Source: an uncultured Gemmiger sp. (GTDB taxonomy: Bacteria > Bacillota > Clostridia > Oscillospirales > Ruminococcaceae). From it: a stretch of 64,000 nt of DNA. The DNA is taken from contig CALXHQ010000011.1 in the NCBI GenBank assembly GCA_944388145.1, positions 1 through 64,000 on the forward strand, in the 5' to 3' direction. Below are positions 8,732-17,339 of the stretch, piece after piece. Positions within the stretch are counted from its first letter, which is position 1, and each line of letters starts with the position of its first letter. The position numbers and the translations under genes are program-made. Below the pieces are notes generated by a model. The model was given only the letters and a program-made list of their open reading frames with translations, did no database searches and was not told the origin of the DNA.

Positions 8732-9622
8732 TTACACTTTCTCGCCGGTGTTGCGGCCCAGGATCCCGGACGGTTTGACCAGCAGGATGACGATCAGGGT
8801 GCCATAGGTAACAGCCTCGTACCAGCCGGGGGCAAACAAGCGGACAAACACCTCGATCAGGCCGATGAGCACACCGCCCAGCATGGCGCCGGGAATGACG
8901 CCGATACCGCCCAGCACCGCAGCGATGAAGGCTTTCATGCCCATGGTGGTGCCCATGTTATTGGTGACGCGGGGATAGGTGGTGCAGTACATCAGCGCCG
9001 CCACAGCAGCCAGCGCGGAGCCGATGGCAAAGGTGACTGTGATAATCTTGTTGACATTGATGCCCATCAGGGTGGAGGCGTCCCGATCCTGGGGTACGGC
9101 ACGCATGGCCTTGCCCAGTTTGGTCTTTTTGACAAAGAGCTGCAGCCCCAGCATGATGGCCAGGCCGATGGCGATGGTCAGCACCACATTCAGCGAGATG
9201 GTGACCCCCGCCACCGTGACCGACGGCAGCGAGAAAATGGCCGCCACATTGTGCGGGCGGGCGCCGAACAGCACCATAGCCAGGTTTTGCAAAAAGATGC
9301 TCATGGCCAGGGCGGTGATCAACGCCGACATGGGGCCGGCTTTGCGCACCGGGCGGTAGGCGAAAATTTCCACCAGCACACCGACAATGGCGCAGACCAC
9401 AATGGCGGCAAAAACGGCCAGCCAGGCCGGCATGCCGTTATTGACCATCAGCGGGACGGTGTAAAACAAAGTGTAGGCGCCGATCATGATAAAATCGCCG
9501 TGGGCAAAGTTGATCATGCGGATGATACCGTAGACCATTGTGTAGCCCAGCGCGATCAGCGCATAGGTGGCGCCCAGGTTCAGCCCGTTGACTATGGACT
9601 GGAAAAACAGCGAGAAGGTCAT
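8732..9622 (-). CDS. livH: Branched-chain-type amino acid ABC permease LivH
   Basis: The start at 9622 (MTFSLFFQSIVNG) is preceded by AAAGGAGAA; a longer frame to 9781 would run through the intergenic terminator and is rejected. The 296-residue permease has GLNLGATYALIALGYTMVYG and INFAHGDF, the LivH signatures, plus the coupling-loop sequence GKAMRAVPQDRDASTLMGI. It is separated from livJ by 241 bases that contain a terminator-like hairpin, so livHMGF and downstream genes are probably expressed below livJ. Confidence 0.93.
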   Translation of the reverse strand: MTFSLFFQSIVNGLNLGATYALIALGYTMVYGIIRMINFAHGDFIMIGAYTLFYTVPLMVNNGMPAWLAVFAAIVVCAIVGVLVEIFAYRPVRKAGPMSALITALAMSIFLQNLAMVLFGARPHNVAAIFSLPSVTVAGVTISLNVVLTIAIGLAIMLGLQLFVKKTKLGKAMRAVPQDRDASTLMGINVNKIITVTFAIGSALAAVAALMYCTTYPRVTNNMGTTMGMKAFIAAVLGGIGVIPGAMLGGVLIGLIEVFVRLFAPGWYEAVTYGTLIVILLVKPSGILGRNTGEKV

Positions 9623-9724
9623 GCTCCATTCTCCTTTCGGTATTTCGGTTTGCGTGCTGCCGGGAAGTGCCGTCTGCCCCGGCGCGTAGCCGGGCTGCGC
9701 GGCAGGGTAAGCGGCATTTCCCAA

Positions 9725-9774
9725 AGAAAAAGGCGGCGCATGGAAGGGCATCTGTGACCAATCCATGCGCCGCC
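9725..9774 (-). terminator. Intercistronic attenuating terminator between livJ and livH
   Basis: A perfect 13-bp stem (9732-9744 and 9762-9774) is followed on the minus strand by TTTTTCTTT. It lies between the binding-protein gene and the rest of the operon, a common arrangement that makes more binding protein than permease. A second GC-rich fold (about 9661-9722) follows. No promoter was recognised between this stem and livH, so read-through is presumably partial. Confidence 0.8.
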
Positions 9775-9863
9775 GTCTCACGAGAAAACCTATGTGCTAT
9801 GCTTGCGTATGGGAGAAGTTTTTCAATGAGAAATGCTTGCTTTCAGGGGAAGGATCGAACGGA

Positions 9864-11114
9864 TCAGCCCTCACGCTGGGCGACGATTTCACCGTCGGGT
9901 CCCAGCGTCTCGAACCACTGGACCTGACCGTCCACATAGGTGTTGAACACGATCTGCTTGGCGGGGTCGCCGTTCTCGTCCAGCGTAAAGGTGCCGCCGA
10001 CGCCGGTGAAGGTCATCCCCGTCATGCCTTTGACCAGGCTGGCGGTGTCGGTGCCGCCGCCGTTCTGGGCCGCCTGGTACAGCATGTAGATCGCGTCATA
10101 GTACAGCGAAGCGCAGGCGTTCAGCGTCTCGGTGCCGTACCGCTCGGTATACTTGGTGACAAAGTTCACAACGGCGGGCGAGGTATCCTCGCTGGAGTAG
10201 TGGTTGGTGAAGTAGCAGTTTTCAAACTGGGATTCCAGACCGGTGATATCCGAGCTGTCCCAGCCATCGCCGCCCATGATGGCGCCGGTGAAGCCGGCAG
10301 CGCGGGCCTGGCTGACCAGCAGCGGCACAGTGTCCTTGAAGCAGGGGTAGTACAGGCACTCGGCGCCAGAGGCTACCACCTGGGAAACCTGGGAAGTGAA
10401 GTCGGTGTCGGTGGTGACACACTGCCCCTCGTAGACAATCTCGATGCCGGCAGCCTCGCAGTTTTCGATGAAGGCGTCCTTCAGGCCGTTGGAGTAGTCG
10501 TCATCGTTGGCATAGATAACCGCAACTTTGGTATAACCTTCGCTTTGTACAAAGAGCGAGGCCATCTTGCCCTGATACGGGTCGATAAAGCAATCACGGA
10601 AGATGGTGGGTCCGGCCAGCGTGACGTCCACGTTGGTGGCGCCGGTGGCCAAAAGCAGCATGTTGTCGGCTGCGGCCTGCTGCGCCATGGGGAGTGTGAC
10701 GCTGGAGAAGAAGCTGCCCACCAGGGCATCGGGGCTATCCGCCATGACCAGGTTGTAGGCGTTCATTGCCTGCTTGGCGTCCTGGGCGTCATCGGCGACC
10801 TCGCCGCCGTTGACGATCTCGATGGTGTAGGGGCCGCCGCTGGAATTGATCTCCTCGACCGCCATATCCACAGCGTTCTGCGCGCCCTCGCCGTAATCAG
10901 CGGAGCCGCCAGTCCGCGGGCCGATAACGCCAACACGGATGACGTTGTCTTCCTCGCCGGAGGAAGCGCCCTCCGCGGTAGAGGAAGAGCCTCCGGCAGC
11001 GGAAGATCCGGAAGATGTTCCGCCGCCCTGGGCGGAGGAGCTGCAGCCGGCCAGCAGGCTGACGCTCATCGCGCCGGCCAGAGCCAGAGACAAAACTTGG
11101 TTGCGCTTTTTCAT
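9864..11114 (-). CDS. livJ: Liv-type amino acid ABC transporter substrate-binding lipoprotein
   Basis: The start at 11114 has GAGGGAA 6 nt upstream. The 416-residue protein opens with a Lys-rich signal peptide ending in LLAGC (lipobox), then a Ser/Gly linker. The periplasmic-binding fold type I (Peripla_BP_6) starts at IRVGVIGPRTGGSADYG and includes LVGSFFSSVTLPMAQQA and IMGGDGWDS. It is the lipid-anchored receptor for the LivHMGF importer. The ligand cannot be read from sequence. Confidence 0.92.
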   Translation of the reverse strand: MKKRNQVLSLALAGAMSVSLLAGCSSSAQGGGTSSGSSAAGGSSSTAEGASSGEEDNVIRVGVIGPRTGGSADYGEGAQNAVDMAVEEINSSGGPYTIEIVNGGEVADDAQDAKQAMNAYNLVMADSPDALVGSFFSSVTLPMAQQAAADNMLLLATGATNVDVTLAGPTIFRDCFIDPYQGKMASLFVQSEGYTKVAVIYANDDDYSNGLKDAFIENCEAAGIEIVYEGQCVTTDTDFTSQVSQVVASGAECLYYPCFKDTVPLLVSQARAAGFTGAIMGGDGWDSSDITGLESQFENCYFTNHYSSEDTSPAVVNFVTKYTERYGTETLNACASLYYDAIYMLYQAAQNGGGTDTASLVKGMTGMTFTGVGGTFTLDENGDPAKQIVFNTYVDGQVQWFETLGPDGEIVAQREG

Positions 11115-11180
11115 GTCGTTCCCTCTTTTCTTCACTTTGGTTGCATAACGAACACGAACCGTCATCCGAATCTGCAAGGT

Positions 11181-11222
11181 AAGAAAAAGGCGCACAGTCC
11201 TGTTGCCAGGTCTGCACGCCTT
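11181..11222 (-). terminator. Leader hairpin 2 upstream of livJ (attenuator-like)
   Basis: Arms at 11187-11197 and 11212-11222 form an 11-bp stem with two G-U pairs. The loop closes further by CCTG/CAGG, and TTTTTCTT follows on the minus strand. It lies inside the roughly 207-nt livJ leader, so it would stop transcription before the operon unless prevented. Confidence 0.7.
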
Positions 11223-11250
11223 TGTGTAGCTTGCGCATTTTGGGGATGAA

Positions 11251-11289
11251 ACAAGAAAGAGGCCGCGCGCTGCTGCCAGCGCTGCGACC
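11251..11289 (-). terminator. Leader hairpin 1 upstream of livJ (attenuator-like)
   Basis: A GC-rich stem (11261-11289, one internal mismatch) is followed on the minus strand by TCTTTCTTGT. With hairpin 2 it makes two successive terminator-like folds in one leader. No T-box, SAM, glycine or glutamine aptamer core was recognised here. Confidence 0.55.
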
Positions 11290-11327
11290 CCTTTGTCCTC
11301 GTTTGCATCCGGTTGGATGATGTTTGC

Positions 11328-11356
11328 ATTATACCAGCGCCACCTGACGATTGCAA
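11328..11356 (-). promoter_or_regulatory. livJ operon promoter
   Basis: Minus-strand -35 TTGCAA (11351-11356) and -10 TATAAT (11328-11333) are separated by 17 bases. Transcription would start near 11321 and give a leader of about 207 nt containing two terminator-like hairpins. Confidence 0.8.
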
Positions 11357-11607
11357 GTGATTTTTGGCGGTATGCCCGAATTTTGGCAATCTTTCCGTGC
11401 CGGGGCAGCTGTATCGGGGGCAAGATTGTGCAGTTTCACGATTTCAAAAAAGAAAGTCAAATCCAACCCGCCCTGGGCTATATCTTACTTTTTATAGCTA
11501 AATCGTTATTTTGCATTAAAATATTAAGTTATTTACAGGGGATTCATCGCTTTGAAGTGGTGATGATCAGCAAACGCTTTCTATCCGTTTGCATTTTTTG
11601 CCCGGGG
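11357..11607. other. AT-rich spacer between divergent liv and gcv promoters
   Basis: No coding sequence, RNA fold or repeat could be supported here. The segment around 11470-11540 is markedly more AT-rich than its surroundings, as expected for a divergent promoter region. Confidence 0.6.
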
Positions 11608-11636
11608 TTGCATTTTTCCAAAGGGGCGTGTAGAAT
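11608..11636 (+). promoter_or_regulatory. Promoter of the glycine cleavage operon
   Basis: -35 TTGCAT (11608-11613) and -10 TAGAAT (11631-11636) are 17 bases apart. The leader to gcvT is about 345 nt and contains the glycine riboswitch and its terminator. Confidence 0.7.
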
Positions 11637-11737
11637 GAAAAAAGCAAAGTTACAGCAGCCTTTGTTCCGTTCATGGCGGCTATTCACTTTATTTTATTTT
11701 GTGTCAGGCTGCTGATTTTGCACAATCCGTGCGATGG

Positions 11738-11893
11738 ACCGCGGGAGAGACCGCCGCAGGCGGCGCCGAAGGGGACGCAGAAACTCTCAGGCAAAAGGAC
11801 CGGGTCCGGACGGAACTCTGGAAAGTCAATGGGGACGCCGATGGGGCAACCCGCCCGCGTGGCGGGGAATCTCTCAGGTATCCGGTACAGAGG
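11738..11893 (+). ncRNA. Tandem glycine riboswitch
   Basis: Two consecutive glycine aptamers are readable. The first (about 11738-11806) has GGCGCCGAAGGGG and AAACTCTCAGGCAAAAGGAC. The second (about 11811-11893) has ACGCCGATGGGGCAA, AATCTCTCAGGTAT and the closing ACAGAGG that pairs with GGAACTCTG. These are the conserved cores of the class. Location ahead of gcvT, followed by an intrinsic terminator, indicates glycine-induced antitermination of its own catabolic operon. Confidence 0.95.
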
Positions 11894-11940
11894 CACAGCA
11901 ACGCACAACGTGCGTTTTGCTGTGCCTTTTGTTTTTGTAC
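11892..11940 (+). terminator. Expression-platform terminator of the glycine riboswitch
   Basis: GGCACAGCAA (11892-11901) pairs with TTGCTGTGCC (11917-11926), with an inner GCAC/GTGC helix, then TTTTGTTTTT. The left arm overlaps the 3' end of aptamer 2 (AGAGGC), the expected switch point. Confidence 0.9.
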
Positions 11941-11987
11941 TTTTGTGCCGATTGATTCCCATGCGGCACCGGGAAAGGATGATTTTG

Positions 11988-13073
11988 ATGGAAAAGATAA
12001 CCCCGCTGTACCAAACGCACTTGGTCGAGGGCGGCAAGATGGTCCCCTTTGCCGGGTATCTGCTGCCGGTGCAGTATCCCACCGGCGTAATTGCCGAACA
12101 CATGGCGGTGCGCACCGCCTGCGGCCTGTTCGATGTCTCCCACATGGGGGAGTTCGTTTTCCGCGGCGAGGGGGCGCTGGCCACCCTGAACCACCTGCTG
12201 ACCAATGATTTTACCAATATGGCGGCGGGTCGGGTGCGCTACACCGCCATGTGCCTGTCCGATGGCGGCACGGTGGACGACCTGGTCATTTACAAGTTTG
12301 CCGACGACTGCTATCTGGCCGTGGTCAACGCCGCCAACCGGGGAAAAGATTACGCCCACATGGCGGCCAATCTGCTGGCGGACACCGAGATTGAGGACAT
12401 CTCGGACAATGTGGCGCAGCTGGCGCTGCAGGGTCCCAATGCCAAAGAGATTCTGGCCCACCTGATTGACCCGGAGCTGCTGCCACAAAAATACTACACC
12501 GCCGTGCGGGAAGTGATCCTGGCAGGCATTCCCTGCATGATCTCCCGCACGGGCTATACCGGTGAGTTTGGTTATGAGCTGTACACCGCAGCGGACGATG
12601 CCCCCAGGCTCTGGAAACTGCTGCGAGATGTCGGCAAAGAACACGGCCTGATCCCCTGCGGCCTTGGTGCCCGGGACACCCTGCGCCTGGAGGCCGCCAT
12701 GCCGCTGTACGGCCACGAGATGGACGAGGCTGTCACCCCGCTGGAGGCCGGGCTGGACTTTGCCGTCAAACTGCAAAAGCCGGAGTTCATCGGGCGGGAC
12801 GCCCTGCTTGCCGCTGGTGCGCCCAAACGGGTGCGGGTGGGGCTGAAAGCCACCGGCCGGGGCATCCTGCGGGAAGAGCAGGATGTCTACTGCGATGGCG
12901 TAAAGATCGGCCGGACCACTTCCGGCACCTTCGCACCCTATCTCAAACAGGCCATCGCCATGGCGCTGGTGGACGCCGCCCACACCACTGTGGGTACTGC
13001 GGTGGAAGTGGACGTGCGCGGACGCCGCGTGCCCGCCGAGATCGTGCCACTGCCTTTCTACAAGCGGGGCTGA
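11988..13073 (+). CDS. gcvT: Glycine cleavage system aminomethyltransferase (T protein)
   Basis: The start at 11988 (MEKITPLYQTHL) lies 8 nt after AAAGGA; an in-frame ATG at 11979 is an alternative. The 361-residue T protein includes CGLFDVSHMGEF, the folate-site region YTGEFGYELY and LGARDTLRLEAAMPLYGHE. It transfers the methylene group from aminomethyl-lipoyl-GcvH to tetrahydrofolate with release of ammonia. It is the first gene behind the riboswitch; gcvH follows after 92 bases. Confidence 0.96.
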   Translation: MEKITPLYQTHLVEGGKMVPFAGYLLPVQYPTGVIAEHMAVRTACGLFDVSHMGEFVFRGEGALATLNHLLTNDFTNMAAGRVRYTAMCLSDGGTVDDLVIYKFADDCYLAVVNAANRGKDYAHMAANLLADTEIEDISDNVAQLALQGPNAKEILAHLIDPELLPQKYYTAVREVILAGIPCMISRTGYTGEFGYELYTAADDAPRLWKLLRDVGKEHGLIPCGLGARDTLRLEAAMPLYGHEMDEAVTPLEAGLDFAVKLQKPEFIGRDALLAAGAPKRVRVGLKATGRGILREEQDVYCDGVKIGRTTSGTFAPYLKQAIAMALVDAAHTTVGTAVEVDVRGRRVPAEIVPLPFYKRG

Positions 13074-13165
13074 GTCCCCTGCCCTGCGGCGTCGTTTTTG
13101 CCCGGGCAACCATTTTTATATTTAAACACAGATAGTCAATTGAACAACAGATGGAGGTACCTACT

Positions 13166-13549
13166 ATGAACATTCCCGCAGAACTGAAGTACACCAAATC
13201 ACACGAGTGGCTGAAAGCGGAAGCGGACGGCAGCTATGCCATCGGCCTGACCGATTACGCCCAGAAACAGCTGGGCGACATTGTGTTTATCAACCTTCCC
13301 GCCGAGGGCGACACCGTGACCGCCGGCGAGGCAATGGCTGATGTGGAGTCCGTCAAGGCAGTGTCTGATGTGTTCAGCCCGGTCACTGGCACAATCGCTG
13401 CGGTGAACGAGGACCTGATGGACGAGCCCCAGCAGATGAACCAGGCTCCCTACGACGCCTGGATTGCCAAGATCGGCGATGTGACCGCCACCGAGGAATT
13501 GCTCTCCGCCAAGGAGTATGAAACATTTTGCAGCAGCGCCAAGGAGTGA
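13166..13549 (+). CDS. gcvH: Glycine cleavage system H protein
   Basis: The start at 13166 has ATGGAGGT upstream. The 127-residue carrier contains YTKSHEWLK at the N-terminus and ADVESVKAVSDVFSPVTG, whose lysine is the lipoylation site. It shuttles the aminomethyl group between P and T proteins and is reoxidised by LpdA. Lipoate is presumably attached by the ligase encoded three genes downstream. Confidence 0.97.
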   Translation: MNIPAELKYTKSHEWLKAEADGSYAIGLTDYAQKQLGDIVFINLPAEGDTVTAGEAMADVESVKAVSDVFSPVTGTIAAVNEDLMDEPQQMNQAPYDAWIAKIGDVTATEELLSAKEYETFCSSAKE

Positions 13550-13554
13550 GGACA

Positions 13555-14880
13555 ATGGCAAGCTATGTACCTTCCACAAAGGCCGAGCGCCAGACCATGC
13601 TGGAGTCGCTGGGTCTTGTCAGCACGGCAGAGCTCTACCACGATGTCCCGCCCGCAGCACGGGTGGAGACGCTCGACCTGCCCGAGGGCAAAAGTGAGCT
13701 GGAAGTGGTGGATGCAATCACGGCGCTGGCCGGCAAAAATCAGGTGTTCCACAGTGTATTTCGCGGTGCGGGCGCCTACAAGCACTACATTCCTGCGGTG
13801 GTGAAGGCAATCACATCCCGGGAGGAGTTCGTCACCGCCTACACCCCCTATCAGGCCGAGATCAGCCAGGGCGTGCTGCAGTCGATCTTTGAGTATCAGA
13901 CCCAAATCTGCGAGCTGACCGGCATGGATGTCTCCAACGCCTCGGTGTACGACGGCGCCACCGCCGCAGCGGAGGCGGTGTTCATGTGCCAGGACCGCAG
14001 GCGCACCGGCGTTCTGGCCGCCGCCACCGCCAACCCGCAGGTTTTGGACGTAATGCGCACCTATTGTGAAAGCCGCGGTGTGCCCTTTACCCTGCTGCCT
14101 GCAAAGGACTATGCCGTCGATCCGGACGCTCTGGCTGAACAGTTGAAGTCCGGCCCCGCCTGCCTGTTTCTGCAAAACCCCAACTATTACGGTGTGCTGG
14201 AGGATGTGCAGCCGGCCGTGGATGCTGCCCATGCCGCCGGGGCCAAGGTGATCCTGTCGGTCAATCCCATCAGCTTGGGTCTGCTGAAAACTCCCGGCGA
14301 GTACGGCGCCGACATCGCGGTGGGAGAAGGCCAGCCACTGGGGCTGCCCATGAGCTTCGGCGGGCCATACCTTGGCTTTATGGCCTGCAAACAGCCGCTG
14401 ATGCGCAAGCTGCCCGGCCGCATTGTGGGCCAAACCACCGACAGCCGGGGCAACCGCTGTTTTGTGCTGACCCTGCAGGCGCGGGAGCAGCACATCCGGC
14501 GGGAAAAAGCGTCCTCCAACATCTGTTCCAACGAGGCGCTGTGCGCCATGACGGCATCGGTGTATCTGGCAGCCATGGGCCCCGGCGGGCTGCGGCAAGC
14601 AGCGGAGAGCTCGGCCAGCCACGCCCATTACCTGGCTGGGCAGCTGAGTGAACTGGGTTTTGGCCTGAAAACCAGCAAGCCCTTCTTCCATGAGTTTCTC
14701 ACCGATTGCCCGGTGAACCCGGAGCTGCTCTGCCGGAAGCTGGAGGCGAAGGGCATCCTGCCCGGTCTGCCGTTGGAGAGCGGCATCCTCTGGTGCTGCA
14801 CCGAGCTCAACCGCAAACCGCAGATTGACGGGCTGACCGCTGCCATCGAGGAGGTGCTGCAAGATGAAGCTGCTGTTTGA
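13555..14880 (+). CDS. gcvPA: Glycine dehydrogenase (decarboxylating) subunit 1
   Basis: The 441-residue protein starts MASYVPSTKAERQTMLESLG 5 nt after gcvH, normal for the P-alpha subunit. It contains HYIPAVVKAI, the PYQAEISQGVLQ segment and ICSNEALCAM. GcvPA and GcvPB form the PLP-dependent P protein that decarboxylates glycine. The split P protein is the usual Firmicutes form. Its last 17 nt overlap gcvPB. Confidence 0.96.
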   Translation: MASYVPSTKAERQTMLESLGLVSTAELYHDVPPAARVETLDLPEGKSELEVVDAITALAGKNQVFHSVFRGAGAYKHYIPAVVKAITSREEFVTAYTPYQAEISQGVLQSIFEYQTQICELTGMDVSNASVYDGATAAAEAVFMCQDRRRTGVLAAATANPQVLDVMRTYCESRGVPFTLLPAKDYAVDPDALAEQLKSGPACLFLQNPNYYGVLEDVQPAVDAAHAAGAKVILSVNPISLGLLKTPGEYGADIAVGEGQPLGLPMSFGGPYLGFMACKQPLMRKLPGRIVGQTTDSRGNRCFVLTLQAREQHIRREKASSNICSNEALCAMTASVYLAAMGPGGLRQAAESSASHAHYLAGQLSELGFGLKTSKPFFHEFLTDCPVNPELLCRKLEAKGILPGLPLESGILWCCTELNRKPQIDGLTAAIEEVLQDEAAV

Positions 14881-16303
14881 GCGTTCCCGCCCCGGGCGCG
14901 GTATGGAATACCTGCCCGCCTGCAATACCCCGCCGGCAGAATTTGCCCCCGGTCAGCTGCGTAACGCGCCGCCGCGCCTGCCTGAGCTGTCCGAGGTGGA
15001 CCTGGACCGGCATTATACCGAACTGGGCAAACAGACCCACGGCGTCAACGATGGGTTCTATCCGCTGGGTTCCTGCACCATGAAGTACAACCCCCGCGTC
15101 AACGAGGCGCTGGCTGCCCTGCCCGGATTTTCGGAGTTACACCCGCTGCAGCCCGCCGAAACTGTACAGGGCGCGCTGGAGGTGCTGTACCGCACCGAAA
15201 AGCTGCTGTGCGAGATCACCGGCATGACCGGCATGACCATGCAGCCCGCCGCCGGCGCTCATGGCGAGTACACCGGCCTGCTGCTGATCCGGCGGTACCA
15301 TCAGTCCCGGGGGGACATGGCGCGCACCAAAATCATCGTGCCGGATTCCGCCCACGGTACCAACCCGGCTTCAGCAGCAATGGCAGGCTTTACCGTGGTA
15401 TCGGTGCCTTCCAACGCCCAGGGCGGCGTTGATTTGGACGCACTGCGGGAGGCTGTTGGCCCCGATACTGCCGGCCTGATGCTGACAAACCCCAACACGC
15501 TGGGCCTGTTTGACCCTAACATTTTGGAGATTACCCGCATTGTGCACGAGGCCGGCGGCCTGTGCTACTACGACGGTGCCAACCTGAACGCCGTCATGGG
15601 CCACGCCCGCCCCGGCAACATGGGCTTTGACTGTGTCCACGTCAACCTGCACAAGACCTTCTCAACGCCCCACGGCGGCGGCGGGCCCGGCAGTGGGCCG
15701 GTGGGCTGCAAGGCGTTTTTGGAGCAGTTCCTGCCCGAGCCGCGGGTGCGGTGTGTCGACGGGGAGTACCGCTTTTTCACCCCGAAGCACAGTCTGGGCC
15801 GGGTGCGCAGCTTCTACGGCAACTTTGCCGTGGTGGTGCGGGCGCTGGCCTACATCCTGTCGCTGGGCAGGGGTGGCATCCCCGAGGCCGCCGAGAACGC
15901 CGTGCTCAACGCCAACTATCTGATGAACCGGCTGGCCGGGCATTACGACATGGCCTGCGGCCACAGCAGCTGTATGCACGAGTTCGTCATAGACCTGAGC
16001 CGCCTGAAGGCGGAAACCGGCGTGACCGCCATGGATGTGGCCAAACGGCTGCTGGACTTTGGCATCCATCCGCCGACGATGTACTTCCCGCTGATCGTCC
16101 ACGAGGCATTGATGGTGGAGCCCACCGAGACCGAAAGCCCTGAGACGCTGGATAAGGCCGCTGAGCTGTTTTTGCAGATCTGGCAGGAGGCCCATGACGA
16201 CCCCGAGCTGCTGCACACTGCCCCGCACACCACCCCCATCGGCCGCCCGGACGAGGTGGCTGCCGCCCGCAAACCGGTGGTGCGCTATTCCTTTGAAAGC
16301 TGA
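14864..16303 (+). CDS. gcvPB: Glycine dehydrogenase (decarboxylating) subunit 2
   Basis: The 479-residue subunit carries the PLP lysine in HVNLHKTFSTPHGGGGPGSG and begins with LLFERSRPGRGMEYLP, typical of GcvPB. QTHGVNDGFYPLGSCTMKYN is fully conserved. The start overlaps gcvPA by 17 nt, supporting coupled translation of the two subunits. Confidence 0.97.
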   Translation: MKLLFERSRPGRGMEYLPACNTPPAEFAPGQLRNAPPRLPELSEVDLDRHYTELGKQTHGVNDGFYPLGSCTMKYNPRVNEALAALPGFSELHPLQPAETVQGALEVLYRTEKLLCEITGMTGMTMQPAAGAHGEYTGLLLIRRYHQSRGDMARTKIIVPDSAHGTNPASAAMAGFTVVSVPSNAQGGVDLDALREAVGPDTAGLMLTNPNTLGLFDPNILEITRIVHEAGGLCYYDGANLNAVMGHARPGNMGFDCVHVNLHKTFSTPHGGGGPGSGPVGCKAFLEQFLPEPRVRCVDGEYRFFTPKHSLGRVRSFYGNFAVVVRALAYILSLGRGGIPEAAENAVLNANYLMNRLAGHYDMACGHSSCMHEFVIDLSRLKAETGVTAMDVAKRLLDFGIHPPTMYFPLIVHEALMVEPTETESPETLDKAAELFLQIWQEAHDDPELLHTAPHTTPIGRPDEVAAARKPVVRYSFES

Positions 16304-16313
16304 GGAACAGCCA

Positions 16314-17339
16314 ATGAGACAGTTGTTTTCCATCACGACTGGCTGCACCGATCTCTACCGGAACCTTGCATTGGAAAAACACCTGATGGACCGGGTGCAG
16401 CCCGGACAATGCATTTTGTATCTGTGGCAGAACGCCAACACGGTGGTGATCGGACGCAATCAGTGCGCTCAGGAGGAATGCCGCATCCCGGAATTGGAAG
16501 CCGACGGCGGCCGCCTGGCGCGGCGCCTTTCCGGCGGGGGTGCAGTCTACCATGACCTGGGCAATTTGAACTTTACGTTTCTGACCCGGCGGGCGGACTA
16601 CGACGTAGCCCGCCAGACCGAGGTAATTCTGCAGGCGGTGCGGGCGCTGGGCGTACCGGCCGTCCGCACCGGGCGCAACGATTTGGTGGCAGACGGGCAG
16701 AAGTTTTCCGGTCACGCGTACTACCGTTCCGGCGACACCTGCTACCACCACGGCACCCTGATGGTGAATGTGGCGCTGGACCGGCTTGGCCGGTACTTGA
16801 AGCCCGCCCCCGACAAACTGAAGGCAAAGGGAGTACAATCGGTGCGGGCACGGGTGGTCAACCTGGCCCATTATTGCCCCGGGCTGACTATTGAGGCCCT
16901 GTGCAGCAGGCTGACCGATGCGTTCGGCCGGGTGTACGGCTTGCCGGTGCAGCCGCTGCCGGACGGATTTGTGGATGACGGTGCCGTGGAGGTGCTGCGT
17001 GCCCGCTTCTCCGCCCCGGACTGGCTGTATGGCCGTTCGGCATCGGACGCCAGCAGCCTGCACCGGGCCGCCGGGCGGTTCAGCTGGGGCGGTGTGACGA
17101 TCCGATTTGCACTGCGTGACGGCCGGTTCAGCCAGGTGGAACTGCACTCGGACGGGCTGGAGGCCGATTACCTGGCCGGCGTGCCCACCCGGCTGGATGG
17201 CTGCGCCTGCACCCGGCAGGCTGTACAGCAGGCGCTGGCAGCCGGGGATGTCGTCCCCGTACTGCAAAACATTGCCCTTGACCTGACCGGGCTGCTCCTG
17301 AACGGGACATCGGCACGAAGGGAGGAGGATTCCGTATGA
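16314..17339 (+). CDS. Lipoate-protein ligase A-type enzyme
   Basis: The start at 16314 follows TGAGGAA, 10 nt after gcvPB. The 341-residue protein has RRLSGGGAVYHDLGNLNFTF and the catalytic-lysine region DGQKFSGHAYY, then an LplA C-terminal accessory domain (about residues 245-341). It would activate scavenged lipoate with ATP and attach it to GcvH. Its place between gcvPB and lpdA suggests a dedicated GcvH ligase. Confidence 0.92.
   Translation: MRQLFSITTGCTDLYRNLALEKHLMDRVQPGQCILYLWQNANTVVIGRNQCAQEECRIPELEADGGRLARRLSGGGAVYHDLGNLNFTFLTRRADYDVARQTEVILQAVRALGVPAVRTGRNDLVADGQKFSGHAYYRSGDTCYHHGTLMVNVALDRLGRYLKPAPDKLKAKGVQSVRARVVNLAHYCPGLTIEALCSRLTDAFGRVYGLPVQPLPDGFVDDGAVEVLRARFSAPDWLYGRSASDASSLHRAAGRFSWGGVTIRFALRDGRFSQVELHSDGLEADYLAGVPTRLDGCACTRQAVQQALAAGDVVPVLQNIALDLTGLLLNGTSARREEDSV

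Noticed and set aside
11115-11321. T-box, SAM or glutamine riboswitch in the livJ leader
   Set aside because: None of the conserved cores of these classes could be found; only terminator-like stems are supported.
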